From Thermodesulforhabdus norvegica (GTDB lineage: Bacteria > Desulfobacterota > Syntrophobacteria > Syntrophobacterales > Thermodesulforhabdaceae): 64,000 nucleotides of DNA. The position numbers and the translations under genes were made by a program. The DNA lies in assembly GCF_900114975.1 (NCBI RefSeq), contig NZ_FOUU01000003.1:28267-92266 (forward strand), written 5' to 3'. Below, in pieces: positions 16,843-25,279 of the stretch (positions are counted from its first letter, which is position 1; each line of letters opens with the position of its first letter). The notes beneath the pieces were generated by a model. The model saw only the letters and a list, made by a program, of their open reading frames with translations, did not search any database and was not told the origin of the DNA.

Positions 16843-17741
16843 TTTACGCTTTCCCTTGCGCCGTATATCCGTTCCACGAGGAAACCAACGGCTTCTACAC
16901 AGCTGGGGCCGGGGCGTGAAAAAAGGTATTCGTCCACGATCAATACTCTGTTTTCTCTTACGGCCTTCAGCCTCTGGATATGGGGACGGCTACGTGGATC
17001 CGAAGGATTTGGATTCATGGGTCCCTTCTGAATGATGTAGTAGTCAGGATCTTCGGACAAAAGGGTTTCCACGCTGAATTGTATGAACTTCCTGGGCGTT
17101 TTAACTATATTTTCTAGCCCTGCTGCCTGCAGTATCTGGTTAACTATGGAGTCAGTTCCTGCGGCGGTGAGCGGTTGTTCCCTGACCTCAAAAAAAGCCG
17201 TATATTTTCTGCCGCTTTTTTGTACGATTTCCCCGAAAGTCCTGAGTTTTGTTCTCATCTCTTCGACTTTCATTCTCGCTTCGTGCTCGTGACCGGTGGC
17301 TATTCCAAGACGGATCATTGTGGAGAAGATGGATTCGAAATCGGTGGGATTAAAAGCCGCTACGGGAATTCCCAGCTTTTCCAGATGAAGGATTTCGGAG
17401 ATTCGACCTTTTTGGGAAGTGGTGAGCACCACCAGATCCGGCTTTGCCGAGACTATGAGCTCCAGGTTCGGTTTCATGTGGGTTCCAACCGATGGGAGAT
17501 GTCTTGCTCCGGGAATGACCGAATCCGCCCTGGTCCTTGCAACGATTGAATCTCCTGCTCCGATGGCCATGAGCATCTCCAGAAAAGCCCCGTAGAGAGG
17601 CACGACTCGTCTCGCGGGCGATGAGAGGCTCAGGGTGGTTCCCGTGTCGTCAGTAAAAACAACGGCACTCCGGGATGATGGCGTACCGGGCGTAAGCATT
17701 ATGCCGATGGTAAGAAGTATTACTATTCTAAAAGTTTTCAT
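16839..17741 (-). CDS. Periplasmic binding protein, BtuF/cobalamin-iron chelate class
   Basis: A 300-residue protein with a signal peptide (FRIVILLTIGIMLTPGTPSSRSA) and class III binding-protein motifs: RRVVPLYGAFLEMLMAIGAG, HLPSVGTHMKPNLELIVSAK, PDLVVLTTSQKGRI, LGIPVAAFNPTDFESI, and in lobe two NQILQAAGLENIVKTP and AVRENRVLIVDEYLFSRPGP. It is coupled to a DUF72 gene rather than to permease or ATPase genes, so its importer must lie elsewhere. Divergent from the hsp20 genes. Ligand unknown; it is only distantly similar to the binding protein at 6041-7036. Confidence 0.83.
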   Translation of the reverse strand: MKTFRIVILLTIGIMLTPGTPSSRSAVVFTDDTGTTLSLSSPARRVVPLYGAFLEMLMAIGAGDSIVARTRADSVIPGARHLPSVGTHMKPNLELIVSAKPDLVVLTTSQKGRISEILHLEKLGIPVAAFNPTDFESIFSTMIRLGIATGHEHEARMKVEEMRTKLRTFGEIVQKSGRKYTAFFEVREQPLTAAGTDSIVNQILQAAGLENIVKTPRKFIQFSVETLLSEDPDYYIIQKGPMNPNPSDPRSRPHIQRLKAVRENRVLIVDEYLFSRPGPSCVEAVGFLVERIYGARESVK

Positions 17742-17776
17742 GACTCCACTCGAAGAGCAAATGCCGTAGAGATGCG

Positions 17777-17804
17777 TTGACAGCCTTCAGGGGCATGCTT
17801 AATT
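17777..17804 (+). promoter_or_regulatory. Candidate promoter of the hsp20 pair
   Basis: TTGACA (17777-17782), 16-bp spacer, TTAATT (17799-17804). A CIRCE element or a clear sigma-32 promoter was not seen. Confidence 0.4.
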
Positions 17805-17858
17805 TTCAGCCGGAAATGGATATCGCAAGTAAAATCAACAGGAAAGGAGGGATGTACA

Positions 17859-18314
17859 ATGGCAACAATGAGGTGGTCCGATCGTCCGTCGCTTTTTAAG
17901 CCCCTGGAGGAACTCGAAAGGCTCAGGAAAGAAATGGATCGTCTTTTCGAAACAGTCATGGGCCGTAGAGCCTGGCCGATTTCAGGGAGGGTATTCCCCC
18001 CCGTAAACATAACCGAAGATAAGGACGCTTATTATATACGGGCAGAGCTTCCCGGAGTCAAGGCCGATGACATAGAGCTCTCCGTGGAGAAGGATACGGT
18101 TATTTTGGGCGGTGAGAGAAAAGCTGAAGAGATTCAGGATGTGACCTATCACAGAAGGGAAAGAGAGATGGGTAAATTCAGGAGAGCCATAAGGCTGCCC
18201 GGTGCCTTCGATCCTGACAAAGTGGAAGCCAGGTTCAAGAACGGGATCCTGACGATAACGCTTCCGAAGTCGGAAGAGGCCAAACCTCGTCAGATTACCG
18301 TAAAGGCGGAATAG
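17859..18314 (+). CDS. Small heat-shock protein, Hsp20/alpha-crystallin family
   Basis: A 151-residue cytoplasmic chaperone. The alpha-crystallin domain covers about 45-142: PPVNITEDKDAYYIRAELPG, VKADDIELSVEKDTVILGGE, and the conserved FKNGILTITLPK. The C-terminal ITV motif (RQITVKAE) binds a neighbouring subunit groove in oligomers. A perfect AAGGAGG ribosome site precedes the ATG. First of two adjacent hsp20 genes. Confidence 0.93.
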   Translation: MATMRWSDRPSLFKPLEELERLRKEMDRLFETVMGRRAWPISGRVFPPVNITEDKDAYYIRAELPGVKADDIELSVEKDTVILGGERKAEEIQDVTYHRREREMGKFRRAIRLPGAFDPDKVEARFKNGILTITLPKSEEAKPRQITVKAE

Positions 18315-18355
18315 AATGTCCGAGAGGGAAAGCCGAATGAAAGGAGGTGTTGGCC

Positions 18356-18754
18356 ATGACGAGCAGGGAAATGCAGGTTAGGGAGAAACAGGAAGTGAAG
18401 GGTCAGGCCGAAAGCACCAGGGATGTTCCCGTTTACATACCCAATGTGGATATCTACGAAACCAGCGATGCTCTGATTGTGCTGGCCGACATGCCGGGAG
18501 TTGCACCTGAAAACGTGGACATAGACGTCAGAGACGACACTCTTACGATACGTGGTACCGTTGACATGCCCGGTAAGGATGAAAATCCCGTTCTTGTGGA
18601 GTACGAAGTGGGCGATTATTACAGACAGTTCACTCTTGGCAGGGCTATAGATCAGTCCAGGATCGAGGCCTCGATGAAGGACGGTGTTCTTAAACTGGTG
18701 CTCCCCAAGGTCGACGTGGCAAAGCCGAGGAAGATAGAGGTAAAAGCTGGTTAA
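18356..18754 (+). CDS. Second small heat-shock protein, Hsp20 family (diverged paralogue)
   Basis: From ATG 18356 (AAGGAGG at 18341-18347, eight-base spacer) 132 residues. Alpha-crystallin domain about 25-125: YIPNVDIYETSDALIVLADM, PGVAPENVDIDVRDDTLTIR, MKDGVLKLVLPKVDVAKPRK, ending IEVKAG, an IXV-type tail. It lies 41 bp after the first hsp20 and has a short, more acidic domain, so the two probably form mixed oligomers; that is inference. A 13-bp hairpin follows. Confidence 0.92.
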   Translation: MTSREMQVREKQEVKGQAESTRDVPVYIPNVDIYETSDALIVLADMPGVAPENVDIDVRDDTLTIRGTVDMPGKDENPVLVEYEVGDYYRQFTLGRAIDQSRIEASMKDGVLKLVLPKVDVAKPRKIEVKAG

Positions 18755-18769
18755 TAACCTGAGAAAAAG

Positions 18770-18811
18770 AGGATCCTCGATTCCTCCGATAAGAGAGAAA
18801 TCGAGGATCCT
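18770..18811. terminator. Bidirectional terminator after the hsp20 pair
   Basis: AGGATCCTCGATT (18770-18782) pairs perfectly with AATCGAGGATCCT (18799-18811); A-rich left and T-rich right flanks. It serves hsp20 on + and the convergent small gene on -. Confidence 0.8.
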
Positions 18812-19135
18812 TTATTCATTTGCGATGAGTAATTCAATCCCCTCCGCATCCAGCTCGAAAAGAATACCTTCCAGTTCTTCACGGGTGGCCGCAAGCCGGT
18901 CAAGGCTGTACACAACCAGACGCTTTACTCTATGTCTTTCTATGTCCCAGAAGAGTTCTCTTCTGTTTGTGTAAAACTGTACATTTTCATCGGGGGATAT
19001 TTTCCATCGCTCCTTCATGCATTTCTGAAGATATGCTTTCTGCTCTGCCAGAGGTCGCTCAAAGCTGTTTCCGTCTTCAGGTTTGAGCTCTGATTTCCAG
19101 ACCATCAGGTAAACGGCTGTGATCTTATCGTCCAT
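18812..19135 (-). CDS. Stand-alone serine-recombinase-like N-terminal domain, probably catalytically dead
   Basis: From ATG 19135, chosen for its GAAGGAGGCAAAATT leader, this encodes 107 residues. The pattern matches the resolvase catalytic domain: an initial strand (KITAVYLMVWKS), FERPLAEQKAYLQK, and RVKRLVVYSLDRLAATREEL followed by DAEGIELLIANE. In active enzymes the first strand carries R-x-S and the DRL motif is followed by arginine; here the first strand reads VWKS and DRLAAT lacks that arginine. No DNA-binding C-terminal domain is present. It looks like a domesticated or decayed recombinase domain of unknown role. It converges on the hsp20 terminator. Confidence 0.6.
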   Translation of the reverse strand: MDDKITAVYLMVWKSELKPEDGNSFERPLAEQKAYLQKCMKERWKISPDENVQFYTNRRELFWDIERHRVKRLVVYSLDRLAATREELEGILFELDAEGIELLIANE

Positions 19136-19234
19136 AATTTTGCCTCCTTCGTCAGTTTGCATTTCCAGAGAGAACATTTATATTGAACATTCGGAAAGTA
19201 ACATCAAGTTAATTCTGTTTTCCGGAGAGCGGAG

Positions 19235-20395
19235 ATGACGGTACTGACGCGAGGTCTTTCCTTTGAACAGGGTCCAATAAGACCGCCCAGTGAGGCATCC
19301 AGTCTTCTGTTGCGTTTTACCCGTAATTGCCCCTGGAACAAGTGCACTTTCTGTCCCGTTTATAAGGGTACACCCTTTGAGCGCAGAAGCCTCAGGGAGA
19401 TAAAGAAGGACATAGATGCAGTTGCGCAGATTATCGATGAAATAAAGGCTCTTTCCTGGTCTCTGGGTGAGGGTGGTGAGGTAACAGAGCCCGTTGTAAG
19501 GGCTATAATGACCAGCAATACCGCGGGTCACTGCCACCGGCACGTTGCCGCCTGGCTTTACTGGGGAACGGGACATGTGTTCATTCAGGATGCCAATAGC
19601 CTGATAATGAAGACCGATGATCTGGCCGAAGCATTGAGGTATCTTAAAGAAAGAATCAGAGGGATAACGCGAATTACTTCCTACGCAAGAAGCAGTACGC
19701 TTTCCCGAAAGAGCCTTGAGGAGCTTAAGATCCTCAAAGAGGCCGGGCTCAGTCGAATTCATGTGGGAATGGAAAGCGGTAGTGATAAAGTCCTTGCCTT
19801 TGTGAAGAAAGGCGCCACTGCAAAACAGCACGTCGATGCGGGGTTGAAAGTTATTGAAGCGGGTATGACTCTTTCTGAATACATAATGCCAGGGCTGGGC
19901 GGAAAAGAGATGACTTTTGAACATGCCGTTGAAACCGCAAGGGTCCTGAACGAAATAAATCCTCACTTTATAAGGCTCAGGAGTCTGAGGATTCCTCCCG
20001 TTGTACCTCTTTACGAAGATGTGCAAAAAGGCCGCTTTACTCCTCTGCATGATGACGAGGTGGTTCGTGAAATTCGCATAATGATAGAAAGACTTGAAGG
20101 GGTCACATCAACTCTCACCTCCGACCATATAATGAATCTCCTGGAAGAGGTTCAAGGTACCTTCCCGGAAGATAAGCCGAAAATGCTTGCTGTTATTGAT
20201 GAGTATCTGGAGCTGCCGGAACATGATAAGCTTCTTTTCCGGCTGGGTAGGAGAGGCGGTACGCTGAGGAGCATTCGCCAGATTTACGACCCTGATGTAA
20301 GATCTCGCCTTGAAGTGGCACTGAAAGAGCTAACCACCGAAACGGGCTTCGATGTTGAGACGCTGATAAAGGAGCTTGCAGACAGATACATATGA
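19235..20395 (+). CDS. Radical SAM protein, CX4CX2C variant
   Basis: A 386-residue protein. The cluster motif is RNCPWNKCTFC, cysteines 32, 37 and 40, so spacing is CX4CX2C rather than the common CX3CX2C. It is followed by barrel features: ITSYARSSTLSRKSLEELKI, LKEAGLSRIHVGMESGSDKV, YIMPGLGGKEM. The order resembles the Elp3/HemN-like B12-independent radical SAM proteins of unknown substrate. It should bind a 4Fe-4S cluster and cleave S-adenosylmethionine. The marC gene starts within its last codons (four-base overlap), suggesting co-expression, though no functional link is obvious. Confidence 0.85.
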   Translation: MTVLTRGLSFEQGPIRPPSEASSLLLRFTRNCPWNKCTFCPVYKGTPFERRSLREIKKDIDAVAQIIDEIKALSWSLGEGGEVTEPVVRAIMTSNTAGHCHRHVAAWLYWGTGHVFIQDANSLIMKTDDLAEALRYLKERIRGITRITSYARSSTLSRKSLEELKILKEAGLSRIHVGMESGSDKVLAFVKKGATAKQHVDAGLKVIEAGMTLSEYIMPGLGGKEMTFEHAVETARVLNEINPHFIRLRSLRIPPVVPLYEDVQKGRFTPLHDDEVVREIRIMIERLEGVTSTLTSDHIMNLLEEVQGTFPEDKPKMLAVIDEYLELPEHDKLLFRLGRRGGTLRSIRQIYDPDVRSRLEVALKELTTETGFDVETLIKELADRYI

Positions 20396-21024
20396 TGGAC
20401 TTCAGAGAATCGCTTACCTACTTTTTTACCACTTTTATATCCCTTTTTATCATCATGGATCCCATAGGGAATCTGCCGTTTTTTCTGATGTTTACGGAAA
20501 ATTACTCCCGGGAAGATCAGATAAAAACCGCCGTGACGGCATCCCTTTCGGCAGGTATTATTCTTCTGGTTTTCATCATAGGCGGTGACGCCGTGTTGAA
20601 CTTCTTCCATGTGTCCATTCCCGCCTTTCAGATAGCCGGTGGGTTCATTTTTTTTCTATATGCCTTGCAGATGTTGCACATTCTGCCGAGTAGCATAAAA
20701 ACGAGCTCCAAGGAAGAAGAGGACAGTCTTGGTAAAACCCATGTGGCTCTTGTGCCCATCGGTACCCCGCTTCTGGCAGGCCCCGGTGCAATCACTGCGG
20801 TTCTCGTGTGGCGTCATTCCTATGGCGATGCAATTTACGGCTGGTTACTGGTTCTGGCCGTTTTGCTCGTCTGCGTCATCACGACGGTTACCTTCGTGTT
20901 CGGAAATGTCCTGAGAAAGCTGTTGGGATTGAGCGGTATAGGCGTTATATCAAGGATAATGGGATTACTCCTTGCCGTGCTGGCAGTTCAATTTATGGTA
21001 AACGGATTTCTGGCCTTGCAATAG
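20392..21024 (+). CDS. MarC family integral membrane protein
   Basis: A 210-residue, six-helix protein with the family hallmarks FIIMDPIGNLPFFL near the N-terminus and ALVPIGTPLLAGPGAIT in the middle. MarC proteins are inner-membrane proteins without a proven substrate; the old link to multiple antibiotic resistance has been withdrawn. Translationally coupled to the radical SAM gene. Confidence 0.88.
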   Translation: MMDFRESLTYFFTTFISLFIIMDPIGNLPFFLMFTENYSREDQIKTAVTASLSAGIILLVFIIGGDAVLNFFHVSIPAFQIAGGFIFFLYALQMLHILPSSIKTSSKEEEDSLGKTHVALVPIGTPLLAGPGAITAVLVWRHSYGDAIYGWLLVLAVLLVCVITTVTFVFGNVLRKLLGLSGIGVISRIMGLLLAVLAVQFMVNGFLALQ

Positions 21025-21218
21025 TTCCCTTATAAGCCTCTTTTAAAGCGTTTTGCTCCTTTTACCCGGCGTCTGCTAAAGGGGGTTTGACCTTGATGAA
21101 TGATTTCTGCTATGAAAGAAACATACTTTGCGTTTTGTGGAAGTTACCCTGTGGTTTCAGGGTTTTTTCGGAAAGTGTTGGTCTGGAAGGTGGTTTGCTA
21201 AAAAAGGAGGGTTTCAAA

Positions 21219-22196
21219 ATGAAAGGATTTACGAGGTTTGGAGTGGCTGTTTTTGCGTTTTTGTTTGCTTTGGCCTGTTCCGTGCCGGTTATTGCCGGTA
21301 AGGTAACCTTTATAACCATAGGAACAGGTGGGGTAACCGGTGTTTATTATCCTGCGGGTGGCGCGATCAGCAAGATGATAAATGCCAAAAAAGATGTTTA
21401 TAACATCAGAGCTACGGTGGAATCCACGGCTGGATCGGTTTTCAACATCAACGCGGTTATGGCGGGAGATCTGGAATTCGGTATTGTCCAGTCCGATCGT
21501 CAGTATCAGGCATACCACGGTCTTGCCGAATGGGAAGGGAAACCTCAGAAGGACCTGAGAGCCGTTTTTGCCCTGCACCCGGAAGCGGTCACCCTTGTTG
21601 CAGCGGCCGATGCCGGTATCAAGACCTTTGCAGACCTCAAGGGTAAGAGAGTAAACATCGGGAATCCCGGCTCCGGCCAGCGCCAGAATTCAATCGACGC
21701 TCTGACGATAAACGGCATAGACTGGCAGAAGGACATCATTGCCGAAGGGCTCAAGGCTGCGGAGGCTCCGGGAATGCTTCAGGATGGCCGAATTGATGCC
21801 TTCTTTTATACGGTGGGACATCCTTCCGGTGCGATTAAAGAAGCTACGGCAGGTGCCAGGAAAGTTCTCTTCATAGCCATTCCAAATGTGGACAAGCTCT
21901 GCGAAAAGTATCCCTACTATGCTCCGGCTTTCATTCCCATCAAGCATTATCCCGATGCTCTCAATAAGGAAGATGTTCCTACCTTTGGCGTTAAGGCGAC
22001 CTTCGTTACGAGGGCAGACATGCCTGAAGATGTTGTTTATGCCGTTACCAAGGAGATCTTTGAAAATCTAGATAAGTTTAAGAAGCTTCACCCGGCTCTT
22101 GAAGTTCTTACAAAGGAGAATATGTTGCAGGGTCTGAGTGCTCCGCTTCATCCCGGTGCAATCAAATATTACAAAGAGGCGGGGTTGATGAAGTAG
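21219..22196 (+). CDS. TAXI-family TRAP transporter solute receptor
   Basis: The chosen start is ATG 21219 with AAAAAGGAGGG upstream; the frame is open 44 codons further but without a signal. 325 residues, signal peptide about 1-23 (VAVFAFLFALACSVPVIAG), then the TAXI hallmark TIGTGGVTGVYYPAGGAI and the periplasmic two-domain receptor (SVFNINAVMAGDLEFGIVQS, LKGKRVNIGNPGSGQ, DAFFYTVGHPSGAI). It captures an organic acid or similar ligand for the fused permease downstream. A hairpin in the 3' gap probably keeps receptor mRNA in excess over permease mRNA. Confidence 0.92.
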   Translation: MKGFTRFGVAVFAFLFALACSVPVIAGKVTFITIGTGGVTGVYYPAGGAISKMINAKKDVYNIRATVESTAGSVFNINAVMAGDLEFGIVQSDRQYQAYHGLAEWEGKPQKDLRAVFALHPEAVTLVAAADAGIKTFADLKGKRVNIGNPGSGQRQNSIDALTINGIDWQKDIIAEGLKAAEAPGMLQDGRIDAFFYTVGHPSGAIKEATAGARKVLFIAIPNVDKLCEKYPYYAPAFIPIKHYPDALNKEDVPTFGVKATFVTRADMPEDVVYAVTKEIFENLDKFKKLHPALEVLTKENMLQGLSAPLHPGAIKYYKEAGLMK

Positions 22197-22223
22197 ATTC
22201 CCGATATTTAGAGGAATAAAAGG

Positions 22224-22254
22224 GGAGACGGAAGGGGACTTCCGTCTCCTTTCC
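22224..22254 (+). terminator. Intra-operon hairpin after the TRAP receptor gene
   Basis: GGAGACGGAAG (22224-22234) pairs with CTTCCGTCTCC (22239-22249), followed by TTT. Between receptor and permease genes; likely a partial terminator or mRNA-stabilising hairpin that raises receptor over permease output. Confidence 0.65.
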
Positions 22255-22305
22255 GTGTAAAGATCCTGAAATTCGGTACAGGAAATTCTCTTTGAGGTGG
22301 AGCAA

Positions 22306-24381
22306 ATGGTACGGGCATGGGCACGACCGGATGTGGAAACGACCGAGGGAATAGAAAAAGCCAGGGCTATTGCATCTGAAGAGAGTGGTCGGTTTCGTAC
22401 TCCCACGGGTATGTCCGGATACATCGTTCCGGTGCTGGCCGTAGGATGGTGTCTTTTCCAGCTATCGATTTCCAGCTGGCTTTTGCTTGAAAGCACTTAT
22501 ATTCGGTCAATTCATCTTGCTTTTGCGATGGCCATTACCTTTTTCGGTTATCCGGCCTTTCGGAAGACCTTTAACAAGGGGTTTATGAAGTTCATATCTC
22601 CGCCGGATAGGATACCGCTGATTGACTGGATTATGGCCTTTGTTGCGGCTGCTGCGGCCCTTTACATTGCAGTGGATTATGAAGGCGTTTCCATGCGCAT
22701 GGGAATGCCGAATCAGAGGGATATTATTTTTGGCGTTCTTCTGGTCGTCACGCTTCTTGAGGCTACCAGGAGAACGGTTGGTCCCGCACTTGTTGTTGTT
22801 GCTGTTGCTTTTACGGCTTATTGCTTCCTGGGTCCTTACATGCCGGGGGTGCTGGCTTTCAAGGGAACGTCCCTTTCTCGCTACATAACCCAGATTAGTC
22901 TTTCTACCGAGGGAATATACGGAATACCTCTGAGCGTTTCCGCCAGAATAGTTTTTTATTTTGTTTTCTTCGGCGCCATGCTCGAAAGGGCCGGCGCGGG
23001 AAGGTATTTTATTGAGCTTGCCATGAGCCTTCTGGGCGGGTTCAAAGGAGGTCCGGCCAAGGCTGCCATTGTAGGGAGCGCTCTTACCGGAATGGTTTCG
23101 GGATCAAGTGTTGCTAACATAGTGACCACGGGAACCTTCACAATCCCGCTCATGAAAAGCGTTGGATATCCGCCCAAAAAGGCTGCCGCCATAGAGGTTG
23201 CGGCGAGTACGGACGGTCAGCTTGCACCTCCAATCATGGGGGCCGCAGCCTTCATCATTGCCGAATACCTCAGCGTGGCCTACATTGACGTCATTAAGGC
23301 TGCTGCCATACCGGCCTTTGCCTCCTATGCGGCGCTTTTCTGGATTGTTCATATTGAGGCCTCAAAGCTGGGATTAAAGGGGCTTCCCAGGGAGCAGCTC
23401 CCCAGATTCTGGGAAACTTTAAAAAGTGGAATACATTTTCTTTTGCCTTTAACCGTTCTGGTCTATGAACTGGTGATACCCAGACACACTCCTGAACTGG
23501 CGGCTTTCCGTGCCATAATCGTTCTGGTTGCTATTATTATCATAAGAGCGATTGTCATTGCTCTCAGAGAAGGCGAGTCCGTAAAGTATCATCTGATCCA
23601 TGCCGGCCGCCTGCTGGTTGAAAGTATGGTGGCCGGAAGCAAAAATATGGTTACCGTTGCCATTGCCACATCTGCGGCGGGGATAATTGTAGGTGTCGTG
23701 ACCATGGGACTCGGGGGCCTCATCACCGAGCTTGTTGCGGCCCTTTCCAGAGGAAATATCCTTCTTATGCTGATAATTACCGCCGTTGCCTCGCTGATCC
23801 TGGGTATGGGGCTTCCGACAACTGCTACCTACATAGTTATGGCTTCTCTGACCGCCCCTGCCATCGTCCATGTGGGAGCCATGAACGGCTTTGAGGTTCC
23901 GCTGATGGCTGCTCATCTTTTCTGCTTCTTTTTCGGCATTCTTGCAGATGATACCCCGCCTGTGGGGCTTGCGGCTTACGCCGCCTCGGCTATAGCCAAT
24001 TCGGAACCCATCCCTACGGGGTTGCAGGGGTTTACCTATGATCTGCGCACGGCAATTCTGCCTTTTATGTTTATTTTTAACCACGACCTGATCCTGCATA
24101 ATGTAAACAGCATTCCGCAGGCTCTTTTGATCTTTGCCACGGCCTGTATCGGAAATTTCGCCTTTGCATCGGCCACTCAGGGGTGGTTTGTTACCAGGAA
24201 CAAATTCTACGAGGTGCCCCTCCTTCTTGCGGTGACTCTTATAATGATGAGGCCTGATCTGATAGCTTCCTGGGTGGGCGTTCCCTACGAGCAGAGATAC
24301 TTTATGTACATACCCGGTATCGTATTATGGATTCTTGTGATGATCATGCAGAAATTAAGAGCCCGACGGACGAATTCGTAG
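22306..24381 (+). CDS. TRAP transporter fused permease (DctQM-like, 4TM/12TM)
   Basis: About 691 residues from ATG 22306 (GAGGTGG site). A four-helix DctQ-like part (about 45-190) leads into a DctM-like 12-helix part with the signature GSALTGMVSGSSVANIVTTG (near residue 262) and STDGQLAPPIMGAAAF, then LGMGLPTTATYIVM and FGILADDTPPVGLAAYAASA. This fused form is the standard partner of TAXI receptors and uses an ion gradient. With the receptor upstream and a beta-keto acid cleavage enzyme 22 bp downstream, the three genes look like one uptake-and-breakdown unit. Confidence 0.93.
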   Translation: MVRAWARPDVETTEGIEKARAIASEESGRFRTPTGMSGYIVPVLAVGWCLFQLSISSWLLLESTYIRSIHLAFAMAITFFGYPAFRKTFNKGFMKFISPPDRIPLIDWIMAFVAAAAALYIAVDYEGVSMRMGMPNQRDIIFGVLLVVTLLEATRRTVGPALVVVAVAFTAYCFLGPYMPGVLAFKGTSLSRYITQISLSTEGIYGIPLSVSARIVFYFVFFGAMLERAGAGRYFIELAMSLLGGFKGGPAKAAIVGSALTGMVSGSSVANIVTTGTFTIPLMKSVGYPPKKAAAIEVAASTDGQLAPPIMGAAAFIIAEYLSVAYIDVIKAAAIPAFASYAALFWIVHIEASKLGLKGLPREQLPRFWETLKSGIHFLLPLTVLVYELVIPRHTPELAAFRAIIVLVAIIIIRAIVIALREGESVKYHLIHAGRLLVESMVAGSKNMVTVAIATSAAGIIVGVVTMGLGGLITELVAALSRGNILLMLIITAVASLILGMGLPTTATYIVMASLTAPAIVHVGAMNGFEVPLMAAHLFCFFFGILADDTPPVGLAAYAASAIANSEPIPTGLQGFTYDLRTAILPFMFIFNHDLILHNVNSIPQALLIFATACIGNFAFASATQGWFVTRNKFYEVPLLLAVTLIMMRPDLIASWVGVPYEQRYFMYIPGIVLWILVMIMQKLRARRTNS

Positions 24382-24403
24382 AAAGAGCAGGGGGACATCG
24401 ATT

Positions 24404-25249
24404 ATGGAAAAATTGATAATAACCGTCGCCCTTACGGGTAACGTTCCGACCAAAGAAATGAATCCAAACCTTCCGGTTACGCCCGAAGAAATAGCTCAGG
24501 ACGTAAGGCGATGTGCCGATGCCGGAGCGGTACTGTTTCACGTCCATGCCCGCGATGAACAGGGGAGACCCACACTGGACGTGAATGTTTTTAAAAGGAT
24601 CGTCAGGGCCATAAAGGAAGTTGCCCCCGACGTAATCATTCAGCTTTCCACAGGGGGTAGGGCAGGTAGAGACTGGGATGCCCGTGTTGCCCCGGTGAGG
24701 CTTCTCCCCGAGATGGCTTCTTTTACGACGGGTTCCAATAACCTCCCCGGCATAGTTTACGAAAATCCGCCTCAGTTTCTGGAATATCTCGCAAAGGTCT
24801 TCAACGAAACGGGTGTTAAACCCGAAATAGAAGTTTTTGAAGCCGGAATGATCAACAATGCTCTCTTTTTGAGCAAGAAAGGGTGGATTCATCCGCCCTT
24901 TCATTTCGATTTCGTGCTTGGAGCGCCGGGGGCTCTACCTGGCTCGGTCAAGATTTTACAGTTTCTGGTCGATCTAATTCCCGCCGGTTCCACATGGTCT
25001 GTTGCCGGAATAGGAAGGGCGGAAATTCCTCTGGCAACTGCGGCCATTGTTATGGGAGGCCACGTTCGTGTGGGCCTTGAGGACAATCTCTACATGCCCG
25101 ACGGGAGCCTTGCCAGCAATCCCGGTCTTGTGGAAAAGGTCGTTCGAATCGCCAGAGAGGTTGGCCGCGATATAGCCACTCCCGACGAAGCACGTGCCAT
25201 TCTGTCCTTGCCGCCAGAAAGAAAAAATCGCATACTGGAGATGCTGTGA
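24404..25249 (+). CDS. Beta-keto acid cleavage enzyme (BKACE / Kce / DUF849 family)
   Basis: A 281-residue TIM-barrel. Metal ligands of Kce (3-keto-5-aminohexanoate cleavage enzyme) map directly: His46 and His48 in FHVHAR and Glu226 in VGLEDN. Other family motifs are QLSTGGRAGRDW, RLLPEMASFTTGSNN, GPGA-type FVLGAPGALPGS and AGIGRAEIP. The family condenses a beta-keto acid with acetyl-CoA and cleaves it to acetoacetate and a new acyl-CoA. The Kce residue that holds the substrate amino group (Glu14 by my recollection) is Val14 here (TGNVPT), so lysine-pathway activity is unlikely and another beta-keto acid is more probable. It follows the TAXI-TRAP genes closely, which points to the transported solute as substrate or precursor. 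Confidence 0.9.
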   Translation: MEKLIITVALTGNVPTKEMNPNLPVTPEEIAQDVRRCADAGAVLFHVHARDEQGRPTLDVNVFKRIVRAIKEVAPDVIIQLSTGGRAGRDWDARVAPVRLLPEMASFTTGSNNLPGIVYENPPQFLEYLAKVFNETGVKPEIEVFEAGMINNALFLSKKGWIHPPFHFDFVLGAPGALPGSVKILQFLVDLIPAGSTWSVAGIGRAEIPLATAAIVMGGHVRVGLEDNLYMPDGSLASNPGLVEKVVRIAREVGRDIATPDEARAILSLPPERKNRILEML

Positions 25250-25279
25250 ACCGGTAAACCTGTTCTCGGGAATACACAA

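Noticed and set aside
19178..20050. A 290-codon minus-strand open frame under the radical SAM gene
   Set aside because: The + strand protein has a clear cluster motif and family pattern; the antisense frame has none and no ribosome site.
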